From: Saprospiraceae bacterium
GTDB lineage: Bacteria; Bacteroidota; Bacteroidia; Chitinophagales; Saprospiraceae
Reading direction: 5' to 3'
DNA: 64,000 nt
Assembly: GCA_021604865.1 (NCBI GenBank)
Contig: BQJU01000014.1
Coordinates: 1-64,000, forward strand
Shown: piece after piece, positions 51,791-59,795 of the stretch
Position numbering within the stretch: position 1 is the stretch's first letter
Layout: the number at the start of each line of letters is the position of its first letter
Translations under genes and position numbers: made by a program
Notes under the pieces: generated by a model
Told to the model about the DNA's origin: nothing
Database searches by the model: none
What the model saw: the letters and a program-made list of their open reading frames with translations, nothing else

Positions 51791-54700
51791 TTATAAGAAT
51801 GAAGTGTCTACTGCTTGCTGAAAGTGAGTTCTGAGCGCTTCCTGAACTTCAGCTAACAATGGCTTCAAATTACCATCGAGTTTGTCCTTTAGGAAGGCCT
51901 GTTTCCCATCAACAAAGTCTACGACTCTTCGAACGGTTTTTTTCTTAAAAAAGTCTTTTCGATGAATTTTATCAGGTGTTGGTTGCGCAGCCACATTGGC
52001 TTCCAATACATAGAGTTCTTCCTCATTATTGGCCAACATCCATTTTTGTAATCCAATTTCCGGTTCTAGGAATAGGAAGACTGCCGGACCGTGAATAACC
52101 AGCTCCAGGCCACAGCAAAGGTCGTTGGTTTTGGGAGGTTTCAGCCTCTGATTTAGTTCCTCAGCTCTCGTAATTTCTTTAAGGTAAGGGGAATGGTTGG
52201 AGAAAGCATCCCATTCTTTTTCTTCGGCTTTTTGCTGAAGCTCATCGTGGTAATACTTCTCCCGAAACCAAACACTCTGGATCTCATATTCAAATTTTTC
52301 CTGCTCGAGAATCTCTACATAAAATCGCCCGATAGCTTCCGGATTATGGCCGTATATAGCTAAATGGCAGGTATTGGTTTCTGGATAAATGCGGGATAAG
52401 ATTTCTAATTTGAGTTTAAAAAACTGTTCTTCCCATTCCTGAATTTTTTCCTGTATTTCAGGCCGATAAATGCCTTGATTCAAACAAGCTAGCCCCAACT
52501 CCATTTCGTATTGCACAATCTGTTTCTCCAAAGCCTCACTATTACTTTGAGTATTGAGGTATTCTGTATACTGAGTCACTTGTTTTTGGTCCTGCCAGAA
52601 CAGATTGTTATCCTCAATTTTCTTTTGTTCCAGCATTTGTAACCGGCTAGTCAACTGTACATAAAGGTGACTTTCTTTAATGGTATTGGTTCTCCTGCGC
52701 AGGGAGCTGGTATAGTTTGCATAGCTGGATTTTTCCAACTCTTCGATCAGCAAATCCAAGCCGAGGGGATCGGCATCCAATTGTATATTTACCAGACCAT
52801 TTTCCATATTGACTTTGGCAATGATCTGGTCGTCATAATCCTGTTGATTGAGCTGGCTTGATAGTGGAATAATCAGCTTCTCACGGATCGTTCTTTGCAA
52901 TTCGCGAGCACCGTATTTGGAATGATAGCCAGTTTGTGCGAGAAAAGTTTTCACTTCCGGATCGATTTGTAAATCCAATCGGCGAAAGCGGATACCTTCC
53001 CTTTTGAGCATCAGATTTATTTCCCGGTCGACTACGTTCCTAACCGTATTGGAATCCAATGGTGCAAATGGGATAACCAGATCAATTCTGTTGAAAAGCT
53101 CCGGGCGGAAAAATTGCTGTACAGCGGTCATGAACTGATCGGCGACCTCCTGGTTATCAATGGTTTGTTGCCAGCCAATTCGCCCTTGCTGGAATTTTTC
53201 TGCCCCAATATTAGAGGTCATCAAAATAATGGAGCTACAAAAGTTGACTAGTTTCCCCTGGTTATCAGTAAGCCGACCTTCTCCGAGAATTTGTAATAAC
53301 AAGTCATAAAAATTGGGATGTGCTTTTTCAATTTCATCAAAAAGCAGGACTCCAAAAGGTTCTTTGCGCACGGCACTACTTAACAGTCCTTCGCTGAAAT
53401 AATCCGACCCCGCCAGGCGTAACACATCATAATAACTGGAGTACTCACTCATATCGAACCTTATAATTCGATCGCGACTGCCAAACATAAAATGGGCAAG
53501 GACCTTTGCTAATTCAGTCTTGCCAACCCCGGTAGGGCCTACAAATAAGAGGGACGCAATGGGTTTGCCACTGCGAGTCAGTGCTGTTTTTACAGCGGCT
53601 AATAAATTAACTACCGTATTTACTGCCTGCTCCTGTCCAAATACCTGTTGGTTGAAGGCAACCTCCAATTGTCCCAAATTCATGGGTGTTTCAGGGTCAA
53701 CAATAAAAAGTGGCATGCCAGATTCTTCACAAAAATAGCGGATGACATCACTGCGGTCTATTTTTACATTGGTCTTCTGGTTGCTTAACGCAAAACTGTC
53801 ATTTTGATGAATCAGAATGCTTTCAAGAAAACGGATTGGTTTTCCGGGAAAGCCGGCGTAAGGTGTAAATCGGCGATTGAGACTAATGACCTCCCTGATG
53901 GCTTCATCGGTGATGTTGACCCTTTGGTGACTGGCCAGATCCCGCACCTTATTTAGGATGATAAAATCCAATTCCGTAGTAGGTTCGCCCAGTTTTATTT
54001 TATGGAAATAACTTAGGTAACTGGGGCTTTCCAGTTCAATCAATGCCAATTCCTCATCTGTACATTCAGAAATGAGGCTGATCTCCTCCCGGCTGAGGTA
54101 AGGACGCAAGTATTCAGCCATACTTACGGTGTTTCCCTCCGATTTTCCGACTTTAAACATTTCCATTAAGTTACGGATAAAAAGAATGTCGGAAGTATCG
54201 CTTAATTCTCTGCTCAGGGCGGAAAGGTTATCGCGCCAACCCATTTCGCCGGTTAATTCCTTGATAAGTGTAGAAGCCGTCGTTTCCCAGATTTTTAGTT
54301 TTGAAGAGCGATTTTTTTGTTGGCGGGCAATTTCCCAAACCAATGCTGTTTTGCCCACACCGGAAGGGCCAACCAAGAGAATATTGCGATTAAATTTGCC
54401 TTTGAGCAGGGTCGCAAATTGTTCCAGTTCAGCAGCTCGCCCATAGGTGGCTACTTCTGAAATATCGAGCGGGTGAGCAACTTTGTTGAGCCATTGTTTT
54501 TTGAGCGTGGACACTCCCTGGTCAATCTCTTTTGGCCTGAGGATGGAAAGTGCCATGGGGTGTTGGGTGAGTTCAGTAGTATGATACCAAATGGAGGCTA
54601 TGATTTCTTGTACTACGGTCAGGCGTTGATTGCGGGCAAAATCCAGTTCCACGACTTCGCGAAGATTTTTTTGTAAATGCTCCGGATTTTTGCCAAAACT

Positions 54701-55051
54701 TTCGAGCCCGAGACTGGGCAAAATGGCCCAATATCCTCGGTCGACTTTGTGGCTGAAATAATCGAACTCCAACTGGAAAGGAGGATAACTGATTTGATCC
54801 TTTGCTCCTGGAAAGGCGACCTGTAATTGGTTTTTGTAGAAATTGCCGTCTCGGTATTCATCAAGAATTTGTACTAAACTTCCTTCGTTGATAAATTTTT
54901 CCTGAAGTTCCTGCCTATATTTTTCGGCTATCTTCTGCCCTGCTTCACCTAAATGTACCCCTTCATGATCCATAAGCGGAACCTGGAAATCGCCCCCCAT
55001 TTCCAGCGAAACATTGAAGAGATAAAAAGGGATGTTGAGTTGAAATGCCAT
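51791..55051 (-). CDS. Clp-like AAA+ ATPase with divergent N-terminal domain and RF2-like PCRF C-terminal region
   Basis: A 1086-residue ClpB/ClpC-type protein. Residues 1-185 replace the usual Clp N repeats; YWAILPSLGLESFGKNPEHLQ near 108 faintly resembles a HicB fold. AAA1 has Walker A GPSGVGKT (228-235), but the Walker B is FIRNLM (R293, N294) where ClpB has FIDELH, and the Arg finger is not seen. AAA2 is intact: GPTGVGKT (505-512), FDEIEKAH (D572, E573), sensor 1 TSNIG, Arg finger FNRID, sensor 2 GARELQR. Residues 795-1060 resemble release factor 2: an FWQD... helical part, CHLAIYGHNPEAIGRFYVEI, then GLELVIHGPAVFLFLEPE. There is no GGQ. It sits 33 bases after aroK. Role unknown. Confidence 0.75.
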   Translation of the reverse strand: MAFQLNIPFYLFNVSLEMGGDFQVPLMDHEGVHLGEAGQKIAEKYRQELQEKFINEGSLVQILDEYRDGNFYKNQLQVAFPGAKDQISYPPFQLEFDYFSHKVDRGYWAILPSLGLESFGKNPEHLQKNLREVVELDFARNQRLTVVQEIIASIWYHTTELTQHPMALSILRPKEIDQGVSTLKKQWLNKVAHPLDISEVATYGRAAELEQFATLLKGKFNRNILLVGPSGVGKTALVWEIARQQKNRSSKLKIWETTASTLIKELTGEMGWRDNLSALSRELSDTSDILFIRNLMEMFKVGKSEGNTVSMAEYLRPYLSREEISLISECTDEELALIELESPSYLSYFHKIKLGEPTTELDFIILNKVRDLASHQRVNITDEAIREVISLNRRFTPYAGFPGKPIRFLESILIHQNDSFALSNQKTNVKIDRSDVIRYFCEESGMPLFIVDPETPMNLGQLEVAFNQQVFGQEQAVNTVVNLLAAVKTALTRSGKPIASLLFVGPTGVGKTELAKVLAHFMFGSRDRIIRFDMSEYSSYYDVLRLAGSDYFSEGLLSSAVRKEPFGVLLFDEIEKAHPNFYDLLLQILGEGRLTDNQGKLVNFCSSIILMTSNIGAEKFQQGRIGWQQTIDNQEVADQFMTAVQQFFRPELFNRIDLVIPFAPLDSNTVRNVVDREINLMLKREGIRFRRLDLQIDPEVKTFLAQTGYHSKYGARELQRTIREKLIIPLSSQLNQQDYDDQIIAKVNMENGLVNIQLDADPLGLDLLIEELEKSSYANYTSSLRRRTNTIKESHLYVQLTSRLQMLEQKKIEDNNLFWQDQKQVTQYTEYLNTQSNSEALEKQIVQYEMELGLACLNQGIYRPEIQEKIQEWEEQFFKLKLEILSRIYPETNTCHLAIYGHNPEAIGRFYVEILEQEKFEYEIQSVWFREKYYHDELQQKAEEKEWDAFSNHSPYLKEITRAEELNQRLKPPKTNDLCCGLELVIHGPAVFLFLEPEIGLQKWMLANNEEELYVLEANVAAQPTPDKIHRKDFFKKKTVRRVVDFVDGKQAFLKDKLDGNLKPLLAEVQEALRTHFQQAVDTSFL

Positions 55052-55084
55052 CAAGAGTTATTGTGTAAAAAAGAATTGTTTACG

Positions 55085-55606
55085 CTAATGTCCAATAATA
55101 TCTTTTAAATGTAAAAAAAGTGCTTCATCAGCTGGAGGTCCGGGGTCATCCTGATTTAAAACCACACTTGCCTGATTGTAAAAATCAACCCTTTCTTCGA
55201 GTTTTGCCGATAGAAATTGTAATAATTCGGTTTCTTTTTTGCCTTTTAACAATGGACGGTGGCTGGTTTCTGATATCAGACGTTGGTACAATAATTCCGG
55301 ACTTGCCTGCAAATAAATACTTATACCAAATTGATTCATCCAAATTATGTTGTCGAAAAAACAAGGCGTACCACCACCACATGCAATCACTACTCTTTTA
55401 TAATCGATCAGGCTGTGCAGTGCTTCTTTTTCCATTTGCCGAAAGGCAGCCTCACCATAGTCAGAAAACAATTGTGAAATGCTTCGTCCCTGTCTTTTTT
55501 CGATCCAATCGTCTAAATCGATAAAAGGCATATTCAACCTATCGGCTAATCGTTTTCCAGTATAGGTTTTTCCACTACCCATGAATCCTAGCAAAAATAA
55601 TCGCAT
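55085..55606 (-). CDS. aroK: Shikimate kinase
   Basis: A 173-residue kinase that phosphorylates shikimate at the 3-hydroxyl in aromatic amino-acid synthesis. The P-loop GFMGSGKT (7-14), the shikimate-binding Asp of FIDLDDWIEKR (near 31-33), FRQMEKEAL with its Arg, and ACGGGTPCF match the family. Length is standard. It is the first gene of a minus-strand operon with the Clp-like gene 33 bases after it. Its aromatic pathway role is unrelated to the following genes, so co-transcription may be incidental. Confidence 0.95.
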   Translation of the reverse strand: MRLFLLGFMGSGKTYTGKRLADRLNMPFIDLDDWIEKRQGRSISQLFSDYGEAAFRQMEKEALHSLIDYKRVVIACGGGTPCFFDNIIWMNQFGISIYLQASPELLYQRLISETSHRPLLKGKKETELLQFLSAKLEERVDFYNQASVVLNQDDPGPPADEALFLHLKDIIGH

Positions 55607-55652
55607 CTTGTCTTTTCAACTCCAAAGATGCCCAATAAAAGCTAAAAAGGCC

Positions 55653-55660
55653 TACTTTTG
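55653..55660 (+). promoter_or_regulatory. Possible -7 element TACTTTTG
   Basis: TACTTTTG matches TAnnTTTG 95 bases before the DUF1573 lipoprotein start. No properly spaced TTG was found. Confidence 0.3.
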
Positions 55661-55755
55661 TGCTCAATATTTGGAAATGCCGGCAAAGAAAGGGCCTAAA
55701 TTTTTGCAAGAACTTTTGTGTCGGCATAAAGATGTGAAAACTAAAAATAACCACC

Positions 55756-56268
55756 ATGTACAAACTATTGTTTATCTTTTTTATAGCCCTGACAATTGTT
55801 TCTTGTCAGAATGGCGTGGAAAAAAATCAGGAAAAGTCGATCGAGGAAATTAAATCAGAAGGCAGGATTACCAATGCAGATCTTATCAGAAACCCGGTAT
55901 CAGCTAATGAGCCTCAGGATACAGTTAATATTGCCAAATTGACTTTTGTCGAAGCTACTTATGATTTTGGTGAAGTCAAAGAAGGCGATGTGGTCAAACA
56001 TACTTTCCAGTTTACCAATACCGGAAAAGTACCTTTACTGATTAGCAATGCTCGTTCGACCTGTGGATGTACTGTGCCGGAATGGCCTAAGGAGCCAATA
56101 GCACCAGGAGCTAAGGGTGAAATTAATGTTGAATTCAATACAAAAAACAAGAAAAATCAGCAAAGTAAACCCGTCACCATTACTGCAAATACTTTTCCTG
56201 CTACTACAAAAGTATTCCTAAAAGGATACGTAAAACCCGCAGAAGGGGAGGAGACTACCGAGGAATAA
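55756..56268 (+). CDS. DUF1573 lipoprotein
   Basis: A 170-residue lipoprotein with a lipobox VSC (Cys17, after LFIFFIALTIVSC) and a DUF1573 domain from about residue 60: ATYDFGEVKEGDVVKHTFQFTN, then the highly conserved GCTVPEWP core (here STCGCTVPEWPKEPIAPG) and GEINVEFNTK. This Ig-like domain is common in Bacteroidota and has no known enzymatic role; a structural or binding function in the envelope is likely. It is the first gene of a + strand run before yajC, 156 bases upstream, but is probably separately transcribed. Confidence 0.9.
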   Translation: MYKLLFIFFIALTIVSCQNGVEKNQEKSIEEIKSEGRITNADLIRNPVSANEPQDTVNIAKLTFVEATYDFGEVKEGDVVKHTFQFTNTGKVPLLISNARSTCGCTVPEWPKEPIAPGAKGEINVEFNTKNKKNQQSKPVTITANTFPATTKVFLKGYVKPAEGEETTEE

Positions 56269-56387
56269 GGCGCGAAATCAGCTTCGCCCAAGATTCCATT
56301 GCTAAAATGTAAATAATGGATATTCACTAGAGATGGGACATTTCTTCCATTTTTTCCACTTATCTAATGTATTATTACCTAGATTGC

Positions 56388-56395
56388 TAACTTTG
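56388..56395 (+). promoter_or_regulatory. Probable -7 element TAACTTTG before yajC
   Basis: TAACTTTG matches TAnnTTTG 29 bases before the yajC ATG (56425). The upstream TTG is not seen at normal spacing. Confidence 0.35.
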
Positions 56396-56424
56396 GATTT
56401 TATTAATCAACTAAAAATAAGCTA

Positions 56425-56745
56425 ATGTATCTGGATGTTTTGTTGTTACAAGCTGGAGGAAGTCCGACTACCAGTTTTCTGTTTTTAGGGGCTATGGTCC
56501 TAATTTTTTGGTTTTTCATTATTCGTCCACAAACCAAGCGGCAAAAAGAACAAAATAATTTTGTGCAGGCAATGGAAAAAGGGGATGATGTAGTGACTAC
56601 CAGTGGCATTCTTGGTAAAATTAACAAAATTGAAGACGACATCATTACATTGGAGGTTGGAACCAAAGTTTACCTGAGGGTGACAAAATCTTCGATTTCC
56701 AAGGAAATGACAGACGCGCTTTATGCTAAAACAGATAAAAAATAA
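56425..56745 (+). CDS. yajC: YajC-like preprotein translocase subunit
   Basis: A 106-residue protein, part of the accessory SecDF-YajC complex. The N-terminal span (residues 17-34, TSFLFLGAMVLIFWFFIIRPQ) ends in FIIRPQTKRQKEQ, the family signature. A soluble domain follows with DVVTTSGILGKINKIEDD and KVYLRVTKSSISKEM. Length is typical. The YbbR-like gene begins 23 bases before its stop, in another frame. No secD or secF is nearby. Confidence 0.93.
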   Translation: MYLDVLLLQAGGSPTTSFLFLGAMVLIFWFFIIRPQTKRQKEQNNFVQAMEKGDDVVTTSGILGKINKIEDDIITLEVGTKVYLRVTKSSISKEMTDALYAKTDKK

Positions 56746-57703
56746 AATTAGCAGCATTCAAATTCCGGAAGAACGGGCTATCCTATTGATTTGTATAGGT
56801 ATAGCCCTGATTTTCTGGTTTTTGGTCAAATTTTCCCAGCCCTATAAATCCATCAAAGAAGTCAGGATCAATATTGAATTTCCTGAAGATAGAGCCTTAC
56901 TCGACCAGCCTCCTACTGATATGAAGGTAGAGCTGAGCGGTTCAGGGTGGGATTTGTTGTACGAATACATTTCCTCTTCTGCCATCCCTCTTGCCATTAA
57001 TATGGTGAGTACAGATGTTCTGGATCTCAACCGGGCACAGTTAAGAAGTGAAATTTATAGTAGCCTGGCTGCCAGCAAGCTAGAGATTGCTGAGATCAAC
57101 TATGATGAAATCAATTTGCGACTGGAAGAAAAATTACAAAAAAAGATCCCCATTTACCTCAATGCCTCCCTGGAATATTCTGCCGAATATCAGCGACAAG
57201 GACTTGTTGGTTTAAAACCGGATAGTGTATTAGTGGCCGGCCCAATAAGTAGAGTAGGGCCCCTTAAATATTGGCTGACAGATTCCCTGATCCTTAAGAA
57301 TATCCAATCCAGTCAATCGATTGATCTTAAATTGGCCAACCCTCCTGCTGAACTTCAAATTGTACCGCAGACCATTAAAGTCAATATACCCGTGGAACAA
57401 TTCACAGAAAAAAGCATTTTTGTACCACTTCAGGTAATGAATCCTCCTCCTGCTGATAGTTTGAAAGTTTTTCCCGACAAAATCAGAATCACTTGCGTAG
57501 TTGGCCTGAGCCAATATGATACCCTTACTTCAGAGGATTTTTCTATTGAAGTAGATTTAAAAAGCGTTCCGCTCAATGAGGGCAAAAACTCCGTTCCCAT
57601 CCGAATTACCCGCCAACCTGAATATGTTAAGAATGTAAGCTTGTCTCCTAAGGCTGCTGAATTTTTTATTTTGAAAAAGGGTGGAAGCCCTAAATCAAAA
57701 TAG
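56723..57703 (+). CDS. YbbR-like/CdaR-like protein
   Basis: A 326-residue protein with one N-terminal span (residues 18-36, AILLICIGIALIFWFLVKF) and a series of YbbR-type beta domains (QPPTDMKVELSGSGWDLL, IPIYLNASLEYSAEY, PDSVLVAGPISRVG, FVPLQVMNPP). In Firmicutes CdaR regulates the di-adenylate cyclase, but no cdaA is present here; in Bacteroidota the gene commonly follows yajC, as it does here with a 23-base overlap. Periplasmic or membrane-linked function is unproven. Confidence 0.85.
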   Translation: MLKQIKNKISSIQIPEERAILLICIGIALIFWFLVKFSQPYKSIKEVRINIEFPEDRALLDQPPTDMKVELSGSGWDLLYEYISSSAIPLAINMVSTDVLDLNRAQLRSEIYSSLAASKLEIAEINYDEINLRLEEKLQKKIPIYLNASLEYSAEYQRQGLVGLKPDSVLVAGPISRVGPLKYWLTDSLILKNIQSSQSIDLKLANPPAELQIVPQTIKVNIPVEQFTEKSIFVPLQVMNPPPADSLKVFPDKIRITCVVGLSQYDTLTSEDFSIEVDLKSVPLNEGKNSVPIRITRQPEYVKNVSLSPKAAEFFILKKGGSPKSK

Positions 57704-57718
57704 AATAACCCTTTTCCA

Positions 57719-57750
57719 TTGTCATTATTAAATTCATTTCCCTATTTTTG
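57719..57750 (+). promoter_or_regulatory. Promoter, TTG-N21-TATTTTTG, of dnaG
   Basis: TTG at 57719-57721, 21 bases, then TATTTTTG at 57743-57750, 16 bases before the dnaG TTG start. Elements and spacing fit the consensus. Confidence 0.55.
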
Positions 57751-57766
57751 AAGAAAAAGTAGCGTA

Positions 57767-59734
57767 TTGATCGATCCAAAAAGTGTTCAGGAAGTATTGG
57801 AGGTCTCCAGGGTAGAGGAAGTGATCCAGGATTTCGTCAATCTCAAGCGGCGGGGGGTGAATTATATTGGGCTGTGCCCGTTCCACAACGAAAAGACCCC
57901 TTCTTTTGTCGTTTCTCCTGCCAAGAACATCTATAAGTGTTTTGGTTGTGGTCAGGCCGGTGGGCCACCACAATTTTTGATGGAACACGAGCACCTTTCG
58001 TTTCCGGAAGCCATACGTCAACTGGCGAAAAAGTTTGGCGTCAAAATTGAAGAAAAAGAACTTACCCCCGAAGCAAGGCAGCAACAACAAGAGGCCGAAA
58101 GTCTATATCTGGTTAATCAGTTTGCCAAAGAATTTTATGATGACAAACTATTTAATACGGATATTGGACGAAGCGTAGGCTTGAATTATTTTAAAGAAAG
58201 AGGTTATCGGGAAGAGACGATTAAGAAGTTTGGACTGGGCTTTTCATTGGATTCCAAGGATGCTTTGACACTCGCCGCTGTCAATAAGGGATACAATCTG
58301 GAATTGCTCAAAAAACTGGGTTTAACCAGCCAGTACGACCGGGATTTTTTCCGCAGTCGGGTGATGTTTACCATCCATAATCTGTCAGGAAAGGTCATTG
58401 CTTTTGCCGGCCGGATTATGGTCAAGGATGTAAAAGCTCCGAAATACGTCAACTCGCCGGAAACGGAAATTTACCACAAAAGTAAGGTCCTTTACGGCGC
58501 TTATTTTGCCAAACAAGCCATTCGAAAAGCAGATGAATGTATTCTGGTAGAGGGCTATACAGATGTCATCTCCCTGCACCAGGCCGGTATCGAAAATGTG
58601 GTGGCTTCTTCCGGCACTTCGCTTACGGTACAGCAAATCAAGCTAATCAAGCGGTTTACCCCCAATGTGAAAATCCTTTACGACGGTGATTTTGCCGGAG
58701 TGAAGGCGGCAATGCGGGGAGTGGATCTTTTGTTGGAGCAGGACATGAATGTGAAAATCGTGTTGCTGCCAGAGGGGGAAGATCCCGATTCCTACCTTAG
58801 TAAGGTTGGTATTTCCAGTTTTAGGGAATATTCAGAACAGCAAGCGAAGGATTTTATCATGTTTAAGGCGAACATGCTGAAAGAGGAAGCCGGTCATGAT
58901 CCCATCCAACGCTCCAATCTGATCAAGGAAATCGTCAATAGCATATCCCTGATTCCCGATCCTATAAAAAGGTCGCTTTATATTAAGGAATGTGCCCAGA
59001 TTTTTGAAGTACCGGAACAGCTATTGGTAGGGGAGACCAATAAATCAGTTACTCGAAAATTTAAACGGACTCAGCAGGATAAAGAGATTGCTTCGCGTAG
59101 AGCGGAAAGAACCGGAGAGGCCATACCTGAATCCGATGTTTTGCTTCCTGCTCCTTCGGAAAAAAGGGTCACTTCAGGAGATGAATTTCAGGAACGGGAT
59201 ATCGTGAGGATTTTGATGGCTTTTGGCGGTGAGGTATTTGATGAAGAAGAAAAGATATCGGTTGCAGAATATATTTTGCACAATTTGGAAGATGTTTTGG
59301 AGGATTTTGATAATGAATTCTTCCAACAAATTATCAAGGAGGTACACCAGCAATTGGAGCAAAAGCAAAACATTTCCGATCAATATTTTATCAACCATGA
59401 AAACGAAAAAATAAGTGAGCTTGCCATTGGTTTTTTAACCTCTCCTTACGAGTTTAGTGCCAATTGGGCGGAAAAACACGACATTCACTTGTCTCAAAAG
59501 CCGCCAGAACAAAATTTTTCCATAGATAGTATTGAAGCCCTCAAACGCTTTCGGCTAAAAAAGATTATCAATATTTGTGAGAAGAATCAGGAGAAAATTA
59601 AAGAGCTGGCATTGCAGGGAAAGGACGAAGAAGTAGCTGCCCACATGCGAGTACATCAAAAACTCGTGGAAATCCGCCGGGAACTGACTGATGAATTGAA
59701 AACTGTGGTGCCAAAAGGGTATAATTTGCGATAA
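57767..59734 (+). CDS. dnaG: DNA primase
   Basis: A 655-residue primase that makes RNA primers for replication. The N-terminal zinc finger CHC2 has Cys37 and His40 in GLCPFHNEKTPSF, then Cys58 and Cys61 in KCFGCGQAGG. The TOPRIM domain follows with ILVEGYTDVISLHQ (metal Glu) and LYDGDFAGVKAA (metal Asps). The C-terminal helicase-binding domain ends near the last residue. TTG at 57767 is chosen because no ATG gives the family-conserved start IDPKSVQEVLEVSRVEEVI. A hairpin lies a few bases after the stop. Confidence 0.95.
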   Translation: MIDPKSVQEVLEVSRVEEVIQDFVNLKRRGVNYIGLCPFHNEKTPSFVVSPAKNIYKCFGCGQAGGPPQFLMEHEHLSFPEAIRQLAKKFGVKIEEKELTPEARQQQQEAESLYLVNQFAKEFYDDKLFNTDIGRSVGLNYFKERGYREETIKKFGLGFSLDSKDALTLAAVNKGYNLELLKKLGLTSQYDRDFFRSRVMFTIHNLSGKVIAFAGRIMVKDVKAPKYVNSPETEIYHKSKVLYGAYFAKQAIRKADECILVEGYTDVISLHQAGIENVVASSGTSLTVQQIKLIKRFTPNVKILYDGDFAGVKAAMRGVDLLLEQDMNVKIVLLPEGEDPDSYLSKVGISSFREYSEQQAKDFIMFKANMLKEEAGHDPIQRSNLIKEIVNSISLIPDPIKRSLYIKECAQIFEVPEQLLVGETNKSVTRKFKRTQQDKEIASRRAERTGEAIPESDVLLPAPSEKRVTSGDEFQERDIVRILMAFGGEVFDEEEKISVAEYILHNLEDVLEDFDNEFFQQIIKEVHQQLEQKQNISDQYFINHENEKISELAIGFLTSPYEFSANWAEKHDIHLSQKPPEQNFSIDSIEALKRFRLKKIINICEKNQEKIKELALQGKDEEVAAHMRVHQKLVEIRRELTDELKTVVPKGYNLR

Positions 59735-59769
59735 AAAAATCCTGCTGGGGTAACAACTCCAGCAGGATT
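59733..59769 (-). terminator. Hairpin terminator for the aldolase gene
   Basis: An 11-base-pair stem (59738-59748 with 59759-59769, loop of ten), which on the - strand is followed by a T-run of seven. It begins 26 bases after the aldolase stop. On the + strand it could also act weakly for dnaG, as no T-run follows there. Confidence 0.75.
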
Positions 59770-59795
59770 ACTTATATTAGAAGAGGTCTATGCCC

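Noticed and set aside
55581-55853. A 90-codon + strand frame overlapping aroK and the DUF1573 gene
   Set aside because: It is in another frame of two better-supported genes and lacks a coherent product.
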